A stretch of 64,000 bases of DNA, taken from positions 5,114,908-5,178,907 of the forward strand of contig NW_003101680.1 of NCBI RefSeq assembly GCF_000003855.2. Direction: 5' to 3'. The DNA is from Blastomyces gilchristii SLH14081 (Eukaryota > Ascomycota > Eurotiomycetes > Onygenales > Ajellomycetaceae). How positions within the stretch are numbered: the stretch's first letter is position 1; each line of letters starts with the position of its first letter. Positions 48,351 through 58,500 of this stretch are shown here, piece by piece. The notes under the pieces are model-generated. The model ran no database searches. It was given only the letters and a program-made list of their open reading frames with translations, and was not told where the DNA came from. The position numbers and the translations under genes are program-made.

Positions 48351-49946
48351 ACTAGTAGAGACTGCTCTGTTATATATCAGAAATATTGAATAAGAAATAC
48401 TACTTAAGACTTCTCATTTTTTTTAAAGAATTTTTTTAAAGATGATCTCACAGTAATAAGTCAGCATCTTATAAACTCTGTAGCACTCTTCTTCTATTTT
48501 CTCTTAAAGAATTTTTTAGAAGTTTAATAAGATTATATAAGTATAAAATTTCTGAAGCAGTTAGAGAAAAGAGATATTTGAAATTAATAAAAGATTAATA
48601 TTATTAATTTATAAGCTGCTGCTATTCTAATAGAGCTGCAGCTCACAGAAAAAGTAAAAAGAAGAATATCAGAGTCTACTTATTAATAATCACATTCTTA
48701 TCAAACTCATTCTTTATTATTGAAGTCTTCAGTATCAGTATCTTTATCTACTGTGAAGTTAATACTGTAATATCATAGAAGAGCATGCTACAGAAGAGTA
48801 TAAGAGATATACAAAGTATAAACTTATTAATTCATAAAGAATCTCAGTCATCTACTTTAATTAAAGTAAGATTCTCTTGAATCAGTGATTAATCTTTATA
48901 ATACTTTTAATAGTAATATTAGCTGACTTCTTCTTAAGATCAGTCATTCTAATATGTTTTTTTATCTTGAAGATTCATACTTTCATCTTCTTTTATAGAT
49001 GAGTAAGAGAGATCTTCTCAGTCTTAATAAAATCTATCAACACTTAAAGCTCTGAGACTCTTACTCTGTACTACTTGAGTATCTGAGCTTCTTATCACAA
49101 TTAATATAGTATCTTCTTATAGAGTAGTTAATACTTACAGAGAGATAGAAGTCATTATTACAGATATAATAAAAATAATAAGAGTGAGAGAAGAGATAGA
49201 TATATAGAATTCTTTCTTTCTTCAGCTGCTTAACACAGTACAAGTATATAATAGTATCAGTCAGAGACTGTATCAGAGCCTTCTCACAGAGAGAAGATAA
49301 AGAAACTGCAAGACTCTGCAGACTCAACTCAGCAGCAGTCTGAGCAGAGCTCAGATATATCACAGAAGAGAAACTACAGATTGAACTTCTCTAAATCACT
49401 GTTTCTGAAATCAATCTCTCTCTGAGATTCTCTCTGAATGATTACACAGAGTCACACATCACTGTCTTAACTGAGAAAAGAAACAGTGTTGTAATGACAG
49501 CAGAGAGAGCAGAGAAAGAACTGATTATAAATAAACTGACTGATATAAGAGATAATACTTCACTGCAAGACATGAATACTACTGCTGTGACTGTAAGAGA
49601 TGTAGAAGAAGAAGAAGATATGACAAGAAGAGTAGTACTTTCATAACTCACTGACATCACTGTCTTCACCTTCAACCTGGCTTTCTTAACAGCTATGAAG
49701 ACTGCAGTCACATCATGAAGACATTTATTACTCACTAGACAATATCTGAATAAGTTCCTTATTATCTTTCAAGAATAATACTCTCATGCACTCACTATTG
49801 AAGATGAAGAGAAGAAGGAAAATTGTGTCACAGATAGAGAAGATATTTTCAAAAAATTCTGTCACTACTGTTAACTTTGTCTCTAAAACACATTACTTCT
49901 GCAGAGAATTTCATATATAGAACAGAAGATAATGAGAGATCTGTAA
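48351..49946 (+). pseudogene. GypE pol C-terminal extension (about 530 codons) of unknown function
   Basis: The chromodomain frame stays coding-like up to a TAA at 49944-49946: interruptions are only TGA, TAG or TAA codons that single or double transitions would derive from Trp, Gln or Arg. The middle (about 49080-49200) becomes very Gln-rich if TAA/TAG were CAA/CAG, followed by charged helical sequence (MTAERAEKELIINKLTDIRD) at 49497 onwards and a Cys/His cluster (FCHYC-x-LCL) near 49858-49890. No family is recognised. Minus-strand open runs at 49061-49363 and 49442-49735 lie over it and look like shadows. Confidence 0.55.
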
Positions 49947-50195
49947 GTCACTTATTAACTATATTTTTCACATTTTAAATTAATATATAAGAAATTCACT
50001 TATTATATATTTATTTTGAATACAGATAAGAAAAGAAGATCTATACAGTTAGTAGAGAAACTCATCTATTTCTTTATATTATATACAGTATATATACTGC
50101 TAAAATCAATTGATAATTATTACTATACAACAAAGATAATTTCTAATCTAGTAATCTTAAGAATATCAGAACTATACTCTTAAGAGAGAGAGTAT

Positions 50196-50738
50196 TGTCA
50201 TACTCTCAGCTGTATCAAGACTCTGTTACAGTTTCACACAGCTTATTACTTCTTTGTAAATAATTTCATTTATCTCACAGACTGTTTAAACCAGTTTTCA
50301 ATCACTCTATGACATTATTCAGATATATTATAGAAAGATCTGATTGATAAATATAAGAATCTCACTTCTATATAAGGTCAGAAGATTACTCTTTCATATT
50401 AGTAAGACACTGCTAAGGTATCACTTTAGCTATTCTTACTCATGAAATGAGAGAAGAGTATCTGCTCATTATCTATATAGAATAGCTAGATGCAGGCTTC
50501 TCATCAAAGAAGTTAGTAATTCATTTTCTTCTACTGAAATATATATAGAAGTGACTGCATTTCTCATACAATTCTCTTAGTATACTAAGTATCATATCTG
50601 TGATATCTTCGCAATAACTCTGTAGCTCATGAGCTCACTATTCAAGCAAGATAGTTAAGCTCATCTCTACAGCTTCTCAAACAACTATCTCTACATGACA
50701 CCGCTGACTAGTCACCGCTTCGGTTCCGTCATATTATA
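50196..50738 (+). repeat. GypE 3' LTR (543 bp)
   Basis: TGTCATACTCTC...TATTATA, the same length as the 5' LTR. Its last 60 bases keep CpGs (ACCGCTG, CACCGCTTCGG) where the 5' copy lost them, while its first 40 bases lost CpGs where the 5' copy kept them. Confidence 0.92.
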
Positions 50739-50893
50739 TTAGCTCACAGAGTCTCTTAACTTATTCTCTAGATAGATCTTGAGAATAGATTAGTAAGATC
50801 TCTTATAATTATTCTCTAGATAATCTAGTCAGTTCTTGACTTCAGTGTAGTAGAGATCTGTTATTATATAGATAACAGCTTCTTCATCTTTTA
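50739..50893 (-). mobile_element. GypD: gag fragment beyond GypE
   Basis: The minus strand continues the GypD gag frame (KDEEAVIYIITDLYY, then LDYLENNYKRSY). It ends at about 50893 without an LTR, so GypD is truncated at its 5' side too. Confidence 0.65.
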
Positions 50894-51603
50894 TACGACC
50901 CAGCCGAGCTTGTAAGTCAGGCCGAAATACAAACATGTAAAAGCTCTTATAGATTGAAATTCCATAAGCGATAGAAGCCATGATAGTTTAAGAAAGAATC
51001 TGTCAGACTACAGCTGGGATGAAGATCATGTCTAGAGACTCAGTTTAAGAGTGGTTTCAGACAGTAAGCATTTCTTATAGATAAATAGCTTAGTTCTATG
51101 AGAGATGCTCAAGAATGTTCTTTACTAAGATTAATTCATTTATGAATTTGAAGAATTTCTCTATCACAGATACAGAGAATGATATTCTGTAAGTAATTAA
51201 TAAGTTCTCTAAGACTTCTTTTACAGAGATTATTCATGATTTAGATGACTGCTTCTGAGTATCAACAGTAGAGTTCACAGAGATTGAAGTATGTAAGTTT
51301 CTAATTCTTTCAGATATAATAAGTGATTGTTGACTGACAGAGCTTGAAATGTAAGAATAAGTACTTATAGATGATTATTCAGATGTTTATAACTTGGCAT
51401 AATATATACTGTTAACTACTAGAAGTATTCACAGTAGAAAGATAAAATATAGAGATTAAATATATATTAGCATTCAAGCCGAGTTGTAAATAGTAGTCAT
51501 GAACTCCAGTCTATATAGTTATGTATAGCCAAGAGCTGCTAACTCTATTAATTACATGAGAGATAGAAATAGAGGTAAAGAATTCGTAAGAAGCAGGATT
51601 TCT
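50894..51603. other. Unclassified sequence with coding-like pieces and intron-like segments
   Basis: No transposon family is recognised. A plus-strand frame near 51122-51280 reads FTKINSFMNLKNFSITDTENDIL and TSFTEIIHDLDDCF, TVEFTEIEVCKF. Between such pieces lie GTAAGT...TTTTACAG (51191-51229) and GTATGT...CTGACAG (51292-51343), which have splice-site-like ends and lengths of about 40-52 bases. It may be the decayed remains of a spliced gene or a different transposon. The evidence is weak. Confidence 0.35.
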
Positions 51604-52013
51604 TACAGATAGTTAAGCTGCTTTAAAAAGACTTAAAAATAGTCAGATTTATAACAATTAAATGAATCTTGAACTGATTTTAAATTCTGTTATGAAAATT
51701 CAAAAGAGAAGAATATTAAAACTGATAATTCATCTGCACTGAATTCCTACTTATATAAGTATTCATGATAATGAAGTGACTGATGCAGCAGTAAAAAAGA
51801 ATTCAGAATTAAGCAGATCTATTCAAAAAACAGTATTCTAATCTTTTATAAAGAGAAAGATAAAAGAATCTTATTTAAATAAGTGCAATAAAAGCTGATA
51901 GAAACAAAAGAAGAGCATACATTATTCAATATTTGAGATAAAATCTAAGTGAAAATCTTGTTCAATTAAATGTAAAAAGAAAATACTCTTATCTATAATT
52001 CAGCTGAAACTTA
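51604..52013 (+). mobile_element. TadL3: short LINE ORF2 fragment (RNase H end)
   Basis: It aligns with 32670-33075 of ChB (AALKRLKNSQIYNN, then ELILNSV) and stops where TadL2 begins. The 5' side is truncated in RNase H, typical for a LINE copy that failed to complete. Confidence 0.8.
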
Positions 52014-52322
52014 TCTAATCAACCGCTTCACCACGAACTCGCACAATCTTTCGAATAAGTACCCGCTGATAGATTCATCGAAAAGCCCTCGATCATACAA
52101 GCATTTTGACCTCATCGCTGACCGCATACCCCGTGTGGTGGTGAAGTTGTCCAGCTAAATGTGAATCAGACATTGTTCAAAACTCCTGTGTGGAATTATT
52201 CTCAGTTCACCTCTATCACATCACAACTCTGAGCCGAATTGCCATACAAATTATAAGATGAAAAGAGCTAGTTATATGCATCAATCTTCTTAATTTTGAA
52301 AGATTCTCAATCTATAATTGTG

Positions 52323-53161
52323 AAGATATCTGAGAAGCAATCTTCATGAAAAATCTGGTTATCTTTGATGTTTCAAAACATCAATATCAAGTCTCATTCT
52401 TGTACTGCCCTTCTCAATCTGACTTACCTCTGATAGAAAAATACAAAAAGATATCTCAGTAATTAGACTGACCGTGTGACCGTGTCTGAGACCAGGACCA
52501 GAGTGTTTGATAGTCTCATTACCAATTCGACTGATCTCATTACATGGTTTTAACATTAGATAGTAGTTTCATACTGTCTCAGTGAGACTTACTGTCTACT
52601 CTTGTCACATTTTTCAAATGAGACCATGATTTTCACTTCTCAATTTAAATTATTTTTATTGCTTTAAATGACTTTAAATCTCATTTGAGAGTTATCAAAA
52701 AGTGTTACTTTTTTAAAAATTAAAAATAGTCTAAAAAAACCTTAAAATGTCTAAAAATAGTAACTTTATATCAAGAATGGGACTAAATGAGATCAAATGA
52801 GATCACTTTCTCATTTTTTTCAAGTCATGGTTTCATTTTAAGATCTGATATATAGTCACTTTACATGTTTTTTTGATAGCTAGTCCCAGCGGGATTCACA
52901 CTAAGAAATGTATGAGACCAGACCAAATGAGATCAAATGTGAAATTCATGATCCCGGCGGCCAGTCTATCAGAAATAATATCAAACACATAATCAATGAA
53001 TATATCTGAAGTGCAATCTCTGGAAAAACTCTGTCTGTGTTTAATGTATTAAGACATCAATATCAAGTCTCACTCTCGTATTACTTCTCTCAATCTGACT
53101 CATTTTCAGCAGAAAAATACAAAAAGATATTTTAACAACAGTATTCAATACATAATCAGTG
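52323..53161 (+). repeat. Two tandem 5' UTR units of about 163 bp in TadL2
   Basis: Unit one (52323-52463 plus 52977-52998) and unit two (52999-53161) share ACATCAATATCAAGTCTCA, CTTCTCAATCTGACT and AGAAAAATACAAAAAGATAT. MITE M3 separates unit one. TadL1 has a single unit at 28131-28294. The arrangement resembles promoter monomers of some LINEs. Confidence 0.7.
52464..52968 (+). mobile_element. MITE M3 (505 bp) in LINE 5' UTR
   Basis: Same length and ends as M2. Flanks are TCAGTAAT (52456-52463) and TCAGAAAT (52969-52976), an 8-bp duplication with one mismatch. The uninterrupted site is visible in TadL1 near 28155. Confidence 0.88.
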
Positions 53162-54070
53162 AAGAATAACACATTAATAACTATAAAATCAGTATATTTC
53201 AAGATCTGACTGAGCCTTTGATCTCTGCACAGTGAGATATATTAAATCTAGTTTTAATATCTCAATATTCAATAGATTCTGCAAGAAATGGAGAACAGCA
53301 ATACTAGATTTCTATTGAATTTAAGAATTAACTCTATATTGATATAATCATTGATAAAGTCTTCTATTTTAAGATATAAATAACCAGTTCCTCTACATCC
53401 TGCTGACAATATTTATATTATTATATAGAAACAGGCTTATATTCTCTATAATATCAAGACTCTGAAGAGAGAAAGTCTTGATAGAGAGTATACAGTAGTG
53501 CATATCTTAGCAGTTTCTATCTCATTCTTCTGCAGCAGTTAATGGAAAAAAAGATCTTAGAAATAGTTTTTTACTTCTCTTGAAAAAGTAAGATGTTTTT
53601 CTCTGAGTTTTATATAATACTCTCATAAAGAATTAAAAACAGAGTTGTTTTCTATTATAATTTCATATTCTTTTAAGTAACAATTACTTTTTCAGTGACT
53701 GAAGAGCTTTCATTAATACTTAATTGTTATTCACACTCTTTATTAACTGATTTGAGTTGCACACTTATTGTGTGAGAAGAATTGAATGATTTAGAATAAA
53801 ATTGAATAGTTTTAATCAATTTCTCTGCAAAAAATTGATTTATTTTTTATCAGTTTTTCTCTCAAAAACTGTCATATCATCTGATTTATTATCAATTGAT
53901 ATTATACTTTTTCTCACTGTATCTCAAGAAAGAGATTATAAAGATTTTATTAATTTATCTTAAAAATCAATTTTAGTTTATTATATTCTCTTCAAAAATC
54001 TAACCTAGTTACTGAACTAGTGTGAAAAAAATCAGGTGTTTTATACATAAAAGTCTTTTATTCTTCTTTT

Positions 54071-54197
54071 GAAACAGTCTGATCAACTTTTCAATTGAAA
54101 ACAGACTTAGAAATCTTTTAATTGAAACAGTCTGATCAAATTTTTAAAAGAGTTCAATAAATATCTTAATTGAAACAGTCTGATCAACTTTTCATTG
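54071..54197 (+). repeat. Tandem repeat upstream of TadL2 ORF1
   Basis: Three copies of GAAACAGTCTGATCAA start at 54071, 54124 and 54172, ending just before the ORF1 ATG at 54208. Matches the TadL1 array at 27100-27240. Confidence 0.75.
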
Positions 54198-54207
54198 AGT
54201 AAGAACA

Positions 54208-56020
54208 ATGAGTTCAAAAATACACTCAGTTAATGTGAAAAAAGATGCTTTCTCAAATGCTATTCCTGAGATTGAAATTCTGAAGAGAAGAAAGAAAGAA
54301 GAAAGAGAGAAATAACAAGTTCTTAAAATACAGAAATTTGAAAAAGTAAGTAAAATGCTTAGAATGCAGTGTTATTATTATTATTATTATTATTCTTCCA
54401 TTATACTCATATGCAAGCGGAGCTTATGATGAGTCCTTGCGTGATGTTAAATACAGGTCAAGTGTTGGTTATACAGGAGGAAATACAGGTGTTGAGACCA
54501 CACCAAGATAACAAGAACATAGGAAAATACAAAGAAGTGACAATTAGATACATGCAATAATAACTTCTCAGCCCAGGAACATAGAGCAATTCATTGAAGC
54601 GATTTGTACACCTCTGTATTTATTAGAAACCTGAGGTGCTTGAGTTCCGGATTTAATGTATCCCCTGCGGGTTTCGAACCCACGCGCCTTGGTTTCCCAT
54701 GCCAAGGTGCTACCAGGTGGCCGCATTAACCATTCGGCCACCGGGGCTTAGAATGCAGTGTCTGAGTGAGATGAATGAAGAAGTTCTGTTAATTCCTTAT
54801 ACTTAGACTAGACAACTACAGAAGATGATTAAGTTCAAACTTAAGATTTTAAACACAGTTTAAAAAACATTGAAAATTTCTAGTATAATTATCAACTCTT
54901 CATTTTACTCTTTTTCTCTTTCTACTTCTTCTTCTTCTTCTTCTTTAAATCAGAAGAAAATATATACTCAAGCGGCTGAATCTGCTGTCTGTACATCTGC
55001 TATCTCAAAATCTGCTCAAAATTCTGAGAAAACTGAGAAGAATACTGCTCATACTTCTATTCATAGAAAAGTAGAGAAAAAAGTACAAAAAGAGAAAAAC
55101 TTTCAAATCTTCAGAAATAGAAGACTTATTCTTAAAGTCTTAAATTAGAACATCTTACAGAGAAATAAGATAAAATCAAATCTCATTTTCAGAATTAGAA
55201 ATGAAATTAATCATCAGTTCTTTTCTCAGTTAATAACTGATATTGAAGTACAAAAACCAGTTATAGCTTCAATTGAGTCATTCTTCTTTAAAAATTCTAT
55301 TATTCTTACTATAATATCTGAATTTAGTGCAGAATTTCTTATTCAGAATGAGAATCTCTGAAAATCAGTAATAGAGTCTTTATTAAATACAATAATTCTA
55401 TCTGAGAGAGATGAAAAGTAAAATAAATTCATTCTTTATAATATTTCAGTTGAAATTTTTAACTGTGAAGAATTACTACTTCTTAAAAATGAAATAGAAG
55501 AATATAATTCTATTCAACTGAGAAAAGAGTCTGTATAACTAAATTCAATTGAGTTCAGATAAAGTAGAAGAAATGCCTCTGTTCTAGTATATATAAAGAC
55601 ACTTGAATAATCAAAGATCTTTGAAGTAAGAGTAGCAGATTTGAAAATGAGAGTTTATAAATATAAAGACTCAAGAATGAATCTCAAAGCTTAAACACAG
55701 TGTTCAAACTGTCAAAGACATGAATACTTTACAATCTCTTGTTTTAAAGACTCAAATTATGCATTCTGTACTAGAGATTATAAAACTAGTGAGTATAAAT
55801 ATAAAACATGCTTAAAAAGAGATGAAATATGTTAACACACTCTACTTAAATACTCTAATTGTAAAGAACAATATGTATCTAGTTTAAAAGAATACACATT
55901 TGCTTGAAGAACTCAAAAGAACTAAAGAACAGACAAAGCTCAAAGTCAATCTAGAACTGAAGAGAATAGTCAAGTTAGTGAATCTACAACTGTAACCTTA
56001 AAAAGAAGAAACTCTTAACT
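54208..56020 (+). pseudogene. TadL2 ORF1 (Gag-like, zinc knuckles), split by SINE S2
   Basis: MSSKIHSVNVKKDAFSNA opens at 54208. The frame is interrupted by S2 at 54372 and resumes at 54748 with LSEMNEEVLLIPYT. A Ser run coded by a CTT/TCT microsatellite lies near 54920. An open part at 54870-55148 is Lys/Glu-rich. The end has Cys-rich knuckles: CSNCQRHEYFTISC near 55700, then CTRDYKTSEYKYKTC and CKEQY. Such ORF1 proteins bind LINE RNA. The start is chosen as the first Met behind the triple repeat, shared with TadL1. Confidence 0.82.
54372..54747 (-). mobile_element. SINE S2 (376 bp), tRNA-derived, 13-bp target duplication
   Basis: TTAGAATGCAGTG lies on both sides (54359-54371 and 54748-54760), a perfect duplication. 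On the minus strand it opens GCCCCGGTGGCCGAATGGTT, with A-box-like TGGCCGAATGG (54730-54740) and B box GGTTCGAAACC (54670-54680), and a CCTTGG/CCAAGG stem between. The tail is TATAATGGAAGAAT then (AAT)n. The head is CpG-rich and hardly mutated, so this copy is comparatively young. The body (54410-54640) has no known similarity. Confidence 0.93.
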
Positions 56021-56227
56021 ATTTAAATCTTTAAACTTCAATTCTTCAGTTAAATGTAAACAGAATTTGAATTCTTAAACTTCTGTTAAGATTAGAGAAT
56101 TGAGAAATGACTCTGATGAAACACTAGATAGAATGTAAGCAGTTGAGATTCCTGCTTTTCAAAATAGTTATAATCTACTATCTGATAATAATGATTAGAT
56201 TCTACTCTATCTCTACTCTCTTTTAGT

Positions 56228-56490
56228 ATGAATATACAACAAAAACAATAAAAAAAGTTTAAAAACTCTTTAAAAATCACATTTATTTGAAGCAATGTGA
56301 ATAGAAACTTAAATTATATTTCTTCTTATCTTCAAATTGCATTTGAATAAAAAGTTAATTTTGTAATTCTTCAGAAACTGAATTTTGATGCTGAGTAAAA
56401 ATATATTATTTCTCATTCAGACTACTACTGCTTTCTACCTCAAAAGTCTGAGATAAAGTCAAGAGTAGTGATCTATGAAAGAAAGAGATC
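56228..56490 (+). pseudogene. TadL2 ORF2 start: APE-type endonuclease N-terminus
   Basis: The ATG at 56228 begins MNIQQKQ and continues with NVNRNLNYISSYLQIAFE, FVILQKLNFDAE, YIISHSDYYCFLPQKSEIKSRVVIYERKR, matching the start of TadL1 ORF2. The LQEP catalytic Glu is Lys here. GypA2 cuts the frame at 56491. Confidence 0.85.
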
Positions 56491-56798
56491 TGTGACAGGC
56501 TGCGCCCGATCAATCATATAGACTATTCTGTTACATTTCACAGATTCCTACCGCTTCGTTCTCGAACGCGTACACTCTGATTCTCAGCCATTCTCAATCA
56601 CCAATCCTCAGCCGCTATGAACATGTGTAAATTCTTCCGCCTCAAAGCTCCACCATGTAAACCATCACATATATGCCTAAATATTCACTTCAATTGCTGA
56701 TTCTCATACTTTCTCTTTCTTTTTCTTCTTTAACATTTTTCTCTTTGTTATATAAGTTCTATTTATTATACTGATCTATTCAGTGTAGGCCTCTTACA
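56491..56798 (+). repeat. GypA2 5' LTR (308 bp)
   Basis: TGTGACAGGCTGCGCCCG...CTCTTACA. It is better preserved than the GypA1 copies, with CpGs near 56502 and 56552-56570, and has a TTATATAAG at 56748-56756. Confidence 0.9.
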
Positions 56799-57399
56799 CT
56801 AGAAAAATGTTTGTCATTTTCTCATTAGAAATAATTATTCATTAAGAGATATCTGAATGTGTAACAATATGTAAGAAAGAGAAACACAGTTAAGCAGACA
56901 CTGAGTTCTCAGATAGAAGCTTGCTTATCAGTCATTCTGACCCTGTAATAAGATCTTACAAGAGAATATCAGTAAAAGACCTGAGAGTTCTTATTATTAT
57001 TATTATTATTCTTCAATTATAGATGTATGCAGTCAGAGACTATGACATCTACCTGAGAACCTTTAGTTCTCAGGGTTTTTCCTATATCTATAGAGTCAAC
57101 TATTATACACTTATCAATTTCAGATATGCAAAATCAGAAAATTCGAGCCCAGAATACAAAAACTGTTTACAAATTGCAGTATTTCAACATCTATTAATAC
57201 TTTGAAACCATTTGAAAACATCATGACAAAGGAAAAGAGAACATAGTCCTAAAGATAGACATATTAAATAGATAGATAGAAAAGAACAGAAAGAAACAAG
57301 TACAGTAAAGAAAGACTATAACAAAATAAAATTATTAAAAGATAGTGTATAGCTGTTTTAACAGACTATATCTAATCAATTTCCACCTCTTCATATTCA

Positions 57400-58500
57400 G
57401 ATACTTCTGAGTTGAGCTATTTTCTTGTAGCTGCTTGAGTTTCTGATAGAAAGTCTATTAAGTATTTAAGTCCTGTCTCAGTTGAGAATAAGAATCTCAT
57501 ATTTAATTGATTTAAATCATACTTCTTCTTTAATCTGACTCTGAGACTATTGTATAATACACAATGCATTACAATATGCTCAGAATTCTCATTTATATTA
57601 CAGAATGAGCACTCTGTTGAATCAAATCTATCATCAAATCTTTGTATATAGGATTTGAAATAACCATGTCCTAGTTTTAGCTGAATTATGAATGAGAATA
57701 TTTTCTTTTTGCATTTAATTGAACAAGATTTCCACTTTGATTTTATCTCAAATCTTGAATAATGTATGCTCTTCTTTTGTTTCTGCCAGCTTTCATTTCA
57801 CTTGTTTAAACAAGATTCTTTTATCTTTCTCTTTATGAAAGATCAGAACACTGTTTTTTGAATAGATCTGCTTAATTCTGAACCCTTTTTTACAGCTGAA
57901 TCAGCCAATTCATTGCCATGAATATTCATATGAGCAGGAACTCAATGCAGATGAATTATCAGTTTAGATGTTCTTCTCTTTTGAATTTTCAAAACAGAGT
58001 TTAAAATCAGGTCAAGATTCATTTGATCATTATGAATCTGACTATTTCTAAGTCTTTTTAAAGCAGCTTGACTATCAGAGAATATTCATATCTCTTTCAA
58101 ACTATTTCCTCTTTTATAAGATTTTATTTCAATGAGTTTGAAAGCTTTCACTATTGCAAATAGTTCAGCATCAAAGACTTCAGATTCACAGCCTAAATTC
58201 CAGAAATCTGAGATAAAATTGATATTATCTTCAGTATAAGCAATGCCTGCATCTAATCTATTCAAATTCTCATTTTTTGAGTCATCTGAGTAAATCAGAA
58301 TAGAGTCTTTTATATTGATTGTAGAGATCTTCTTCAAATGCTGTTCATATTCTCTCTCTTTAGATAGTTCACTTATTTATAAGTCTATGAGAGATTTCAG
58401 CTTTTCTCTTCAGAGAGATATCTTCTCATGATCAATTTTCTCAACATTTAATGAAGAAAATTGATTCTTAATAAGTGAAAATATTCTATACAGTTGAGAG
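57400..58500 (-). pseudogene. ChA ORF2: RNase H and C-terminal zinc motif
   Basis: The open part 58086-58337 reads IYSDDSKNENLNRLDAGIAY and later DAELFAIVKAF, the first Asp and the Glu of the RNase H active site. Near 57640-57590 is the C-x2-C...H...C end motif (with the middle residues degraded). RNase H lies behind RT in the Tad/I group of LINEs. Only two or three stops interrupt this part. Confidence 0.87.

Larger units (their letters stand above)
34477..50738 (+). mobile_element. GypE: Ty3/gypsy chromovirus nested in GypD, itself split by GypC2
   Basis: Two LTRs of exactly 543 bp (34477-35019 and 50196-50738) enclose gag, RT, RNase H, integrase, chromodomain and a long C-terminal extension, all plus strand. 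GypC2 sits in gag at 35451-44134 with CTTA on both sides. The 5-bp duplication of GypE is TCAGC/TTAGC. The original LTR start TGTCACGCC is typical of fungal gypsy LTRs. A purine tract AAGAGAGAGAG lies at 50182-50192. All frames contain stops. Confidence 0.93.
52014..56490 (+). mobile_element. TadL2: forward Tad-like LINE, 5' UTR, ORF1 and start of ORF2
   Basis: The sequence is the inverted counterpart of TadL1. It starts near CCGCTTCACCACGAACTCGC (52023), has a 5' UTR with two tandem units and MITE M3, a triple repeat at 54071-54195, ORF1 from 54208 (split by SINE S2) and ORF2 from 56228. GypA2 interrupts ORF2 at 56491, and the rest lies beyond the window. The frames contain stops. Confidence 0.9.

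Noticed and set aside
49442..49735. Minus-strand Ser/Val-rich frame of 97 codons
   Set aside because: The plus strand here is coding-like in the pol frame over a much longer stretch, so this looks like a shadow.
48351..49946. Envelope-like gene in GypE
   Set aside because: The extension is in frame with pol, has no signal peptide or clear transmembrane segment and looks Gln-rich and charged.
54071..54197. CRISPR-like array
   Set aside because: Only three imperfect repeats with related, AT-rich spacers in front of a LINE ORF1, in a fungal setting.
54660..54747. A tRNA gene on the minus strand
   Set aside because: It is the head of a SINE with a target duplication and AAT tail; extra bases between D and anticodon arms argue against a functional tRNA.
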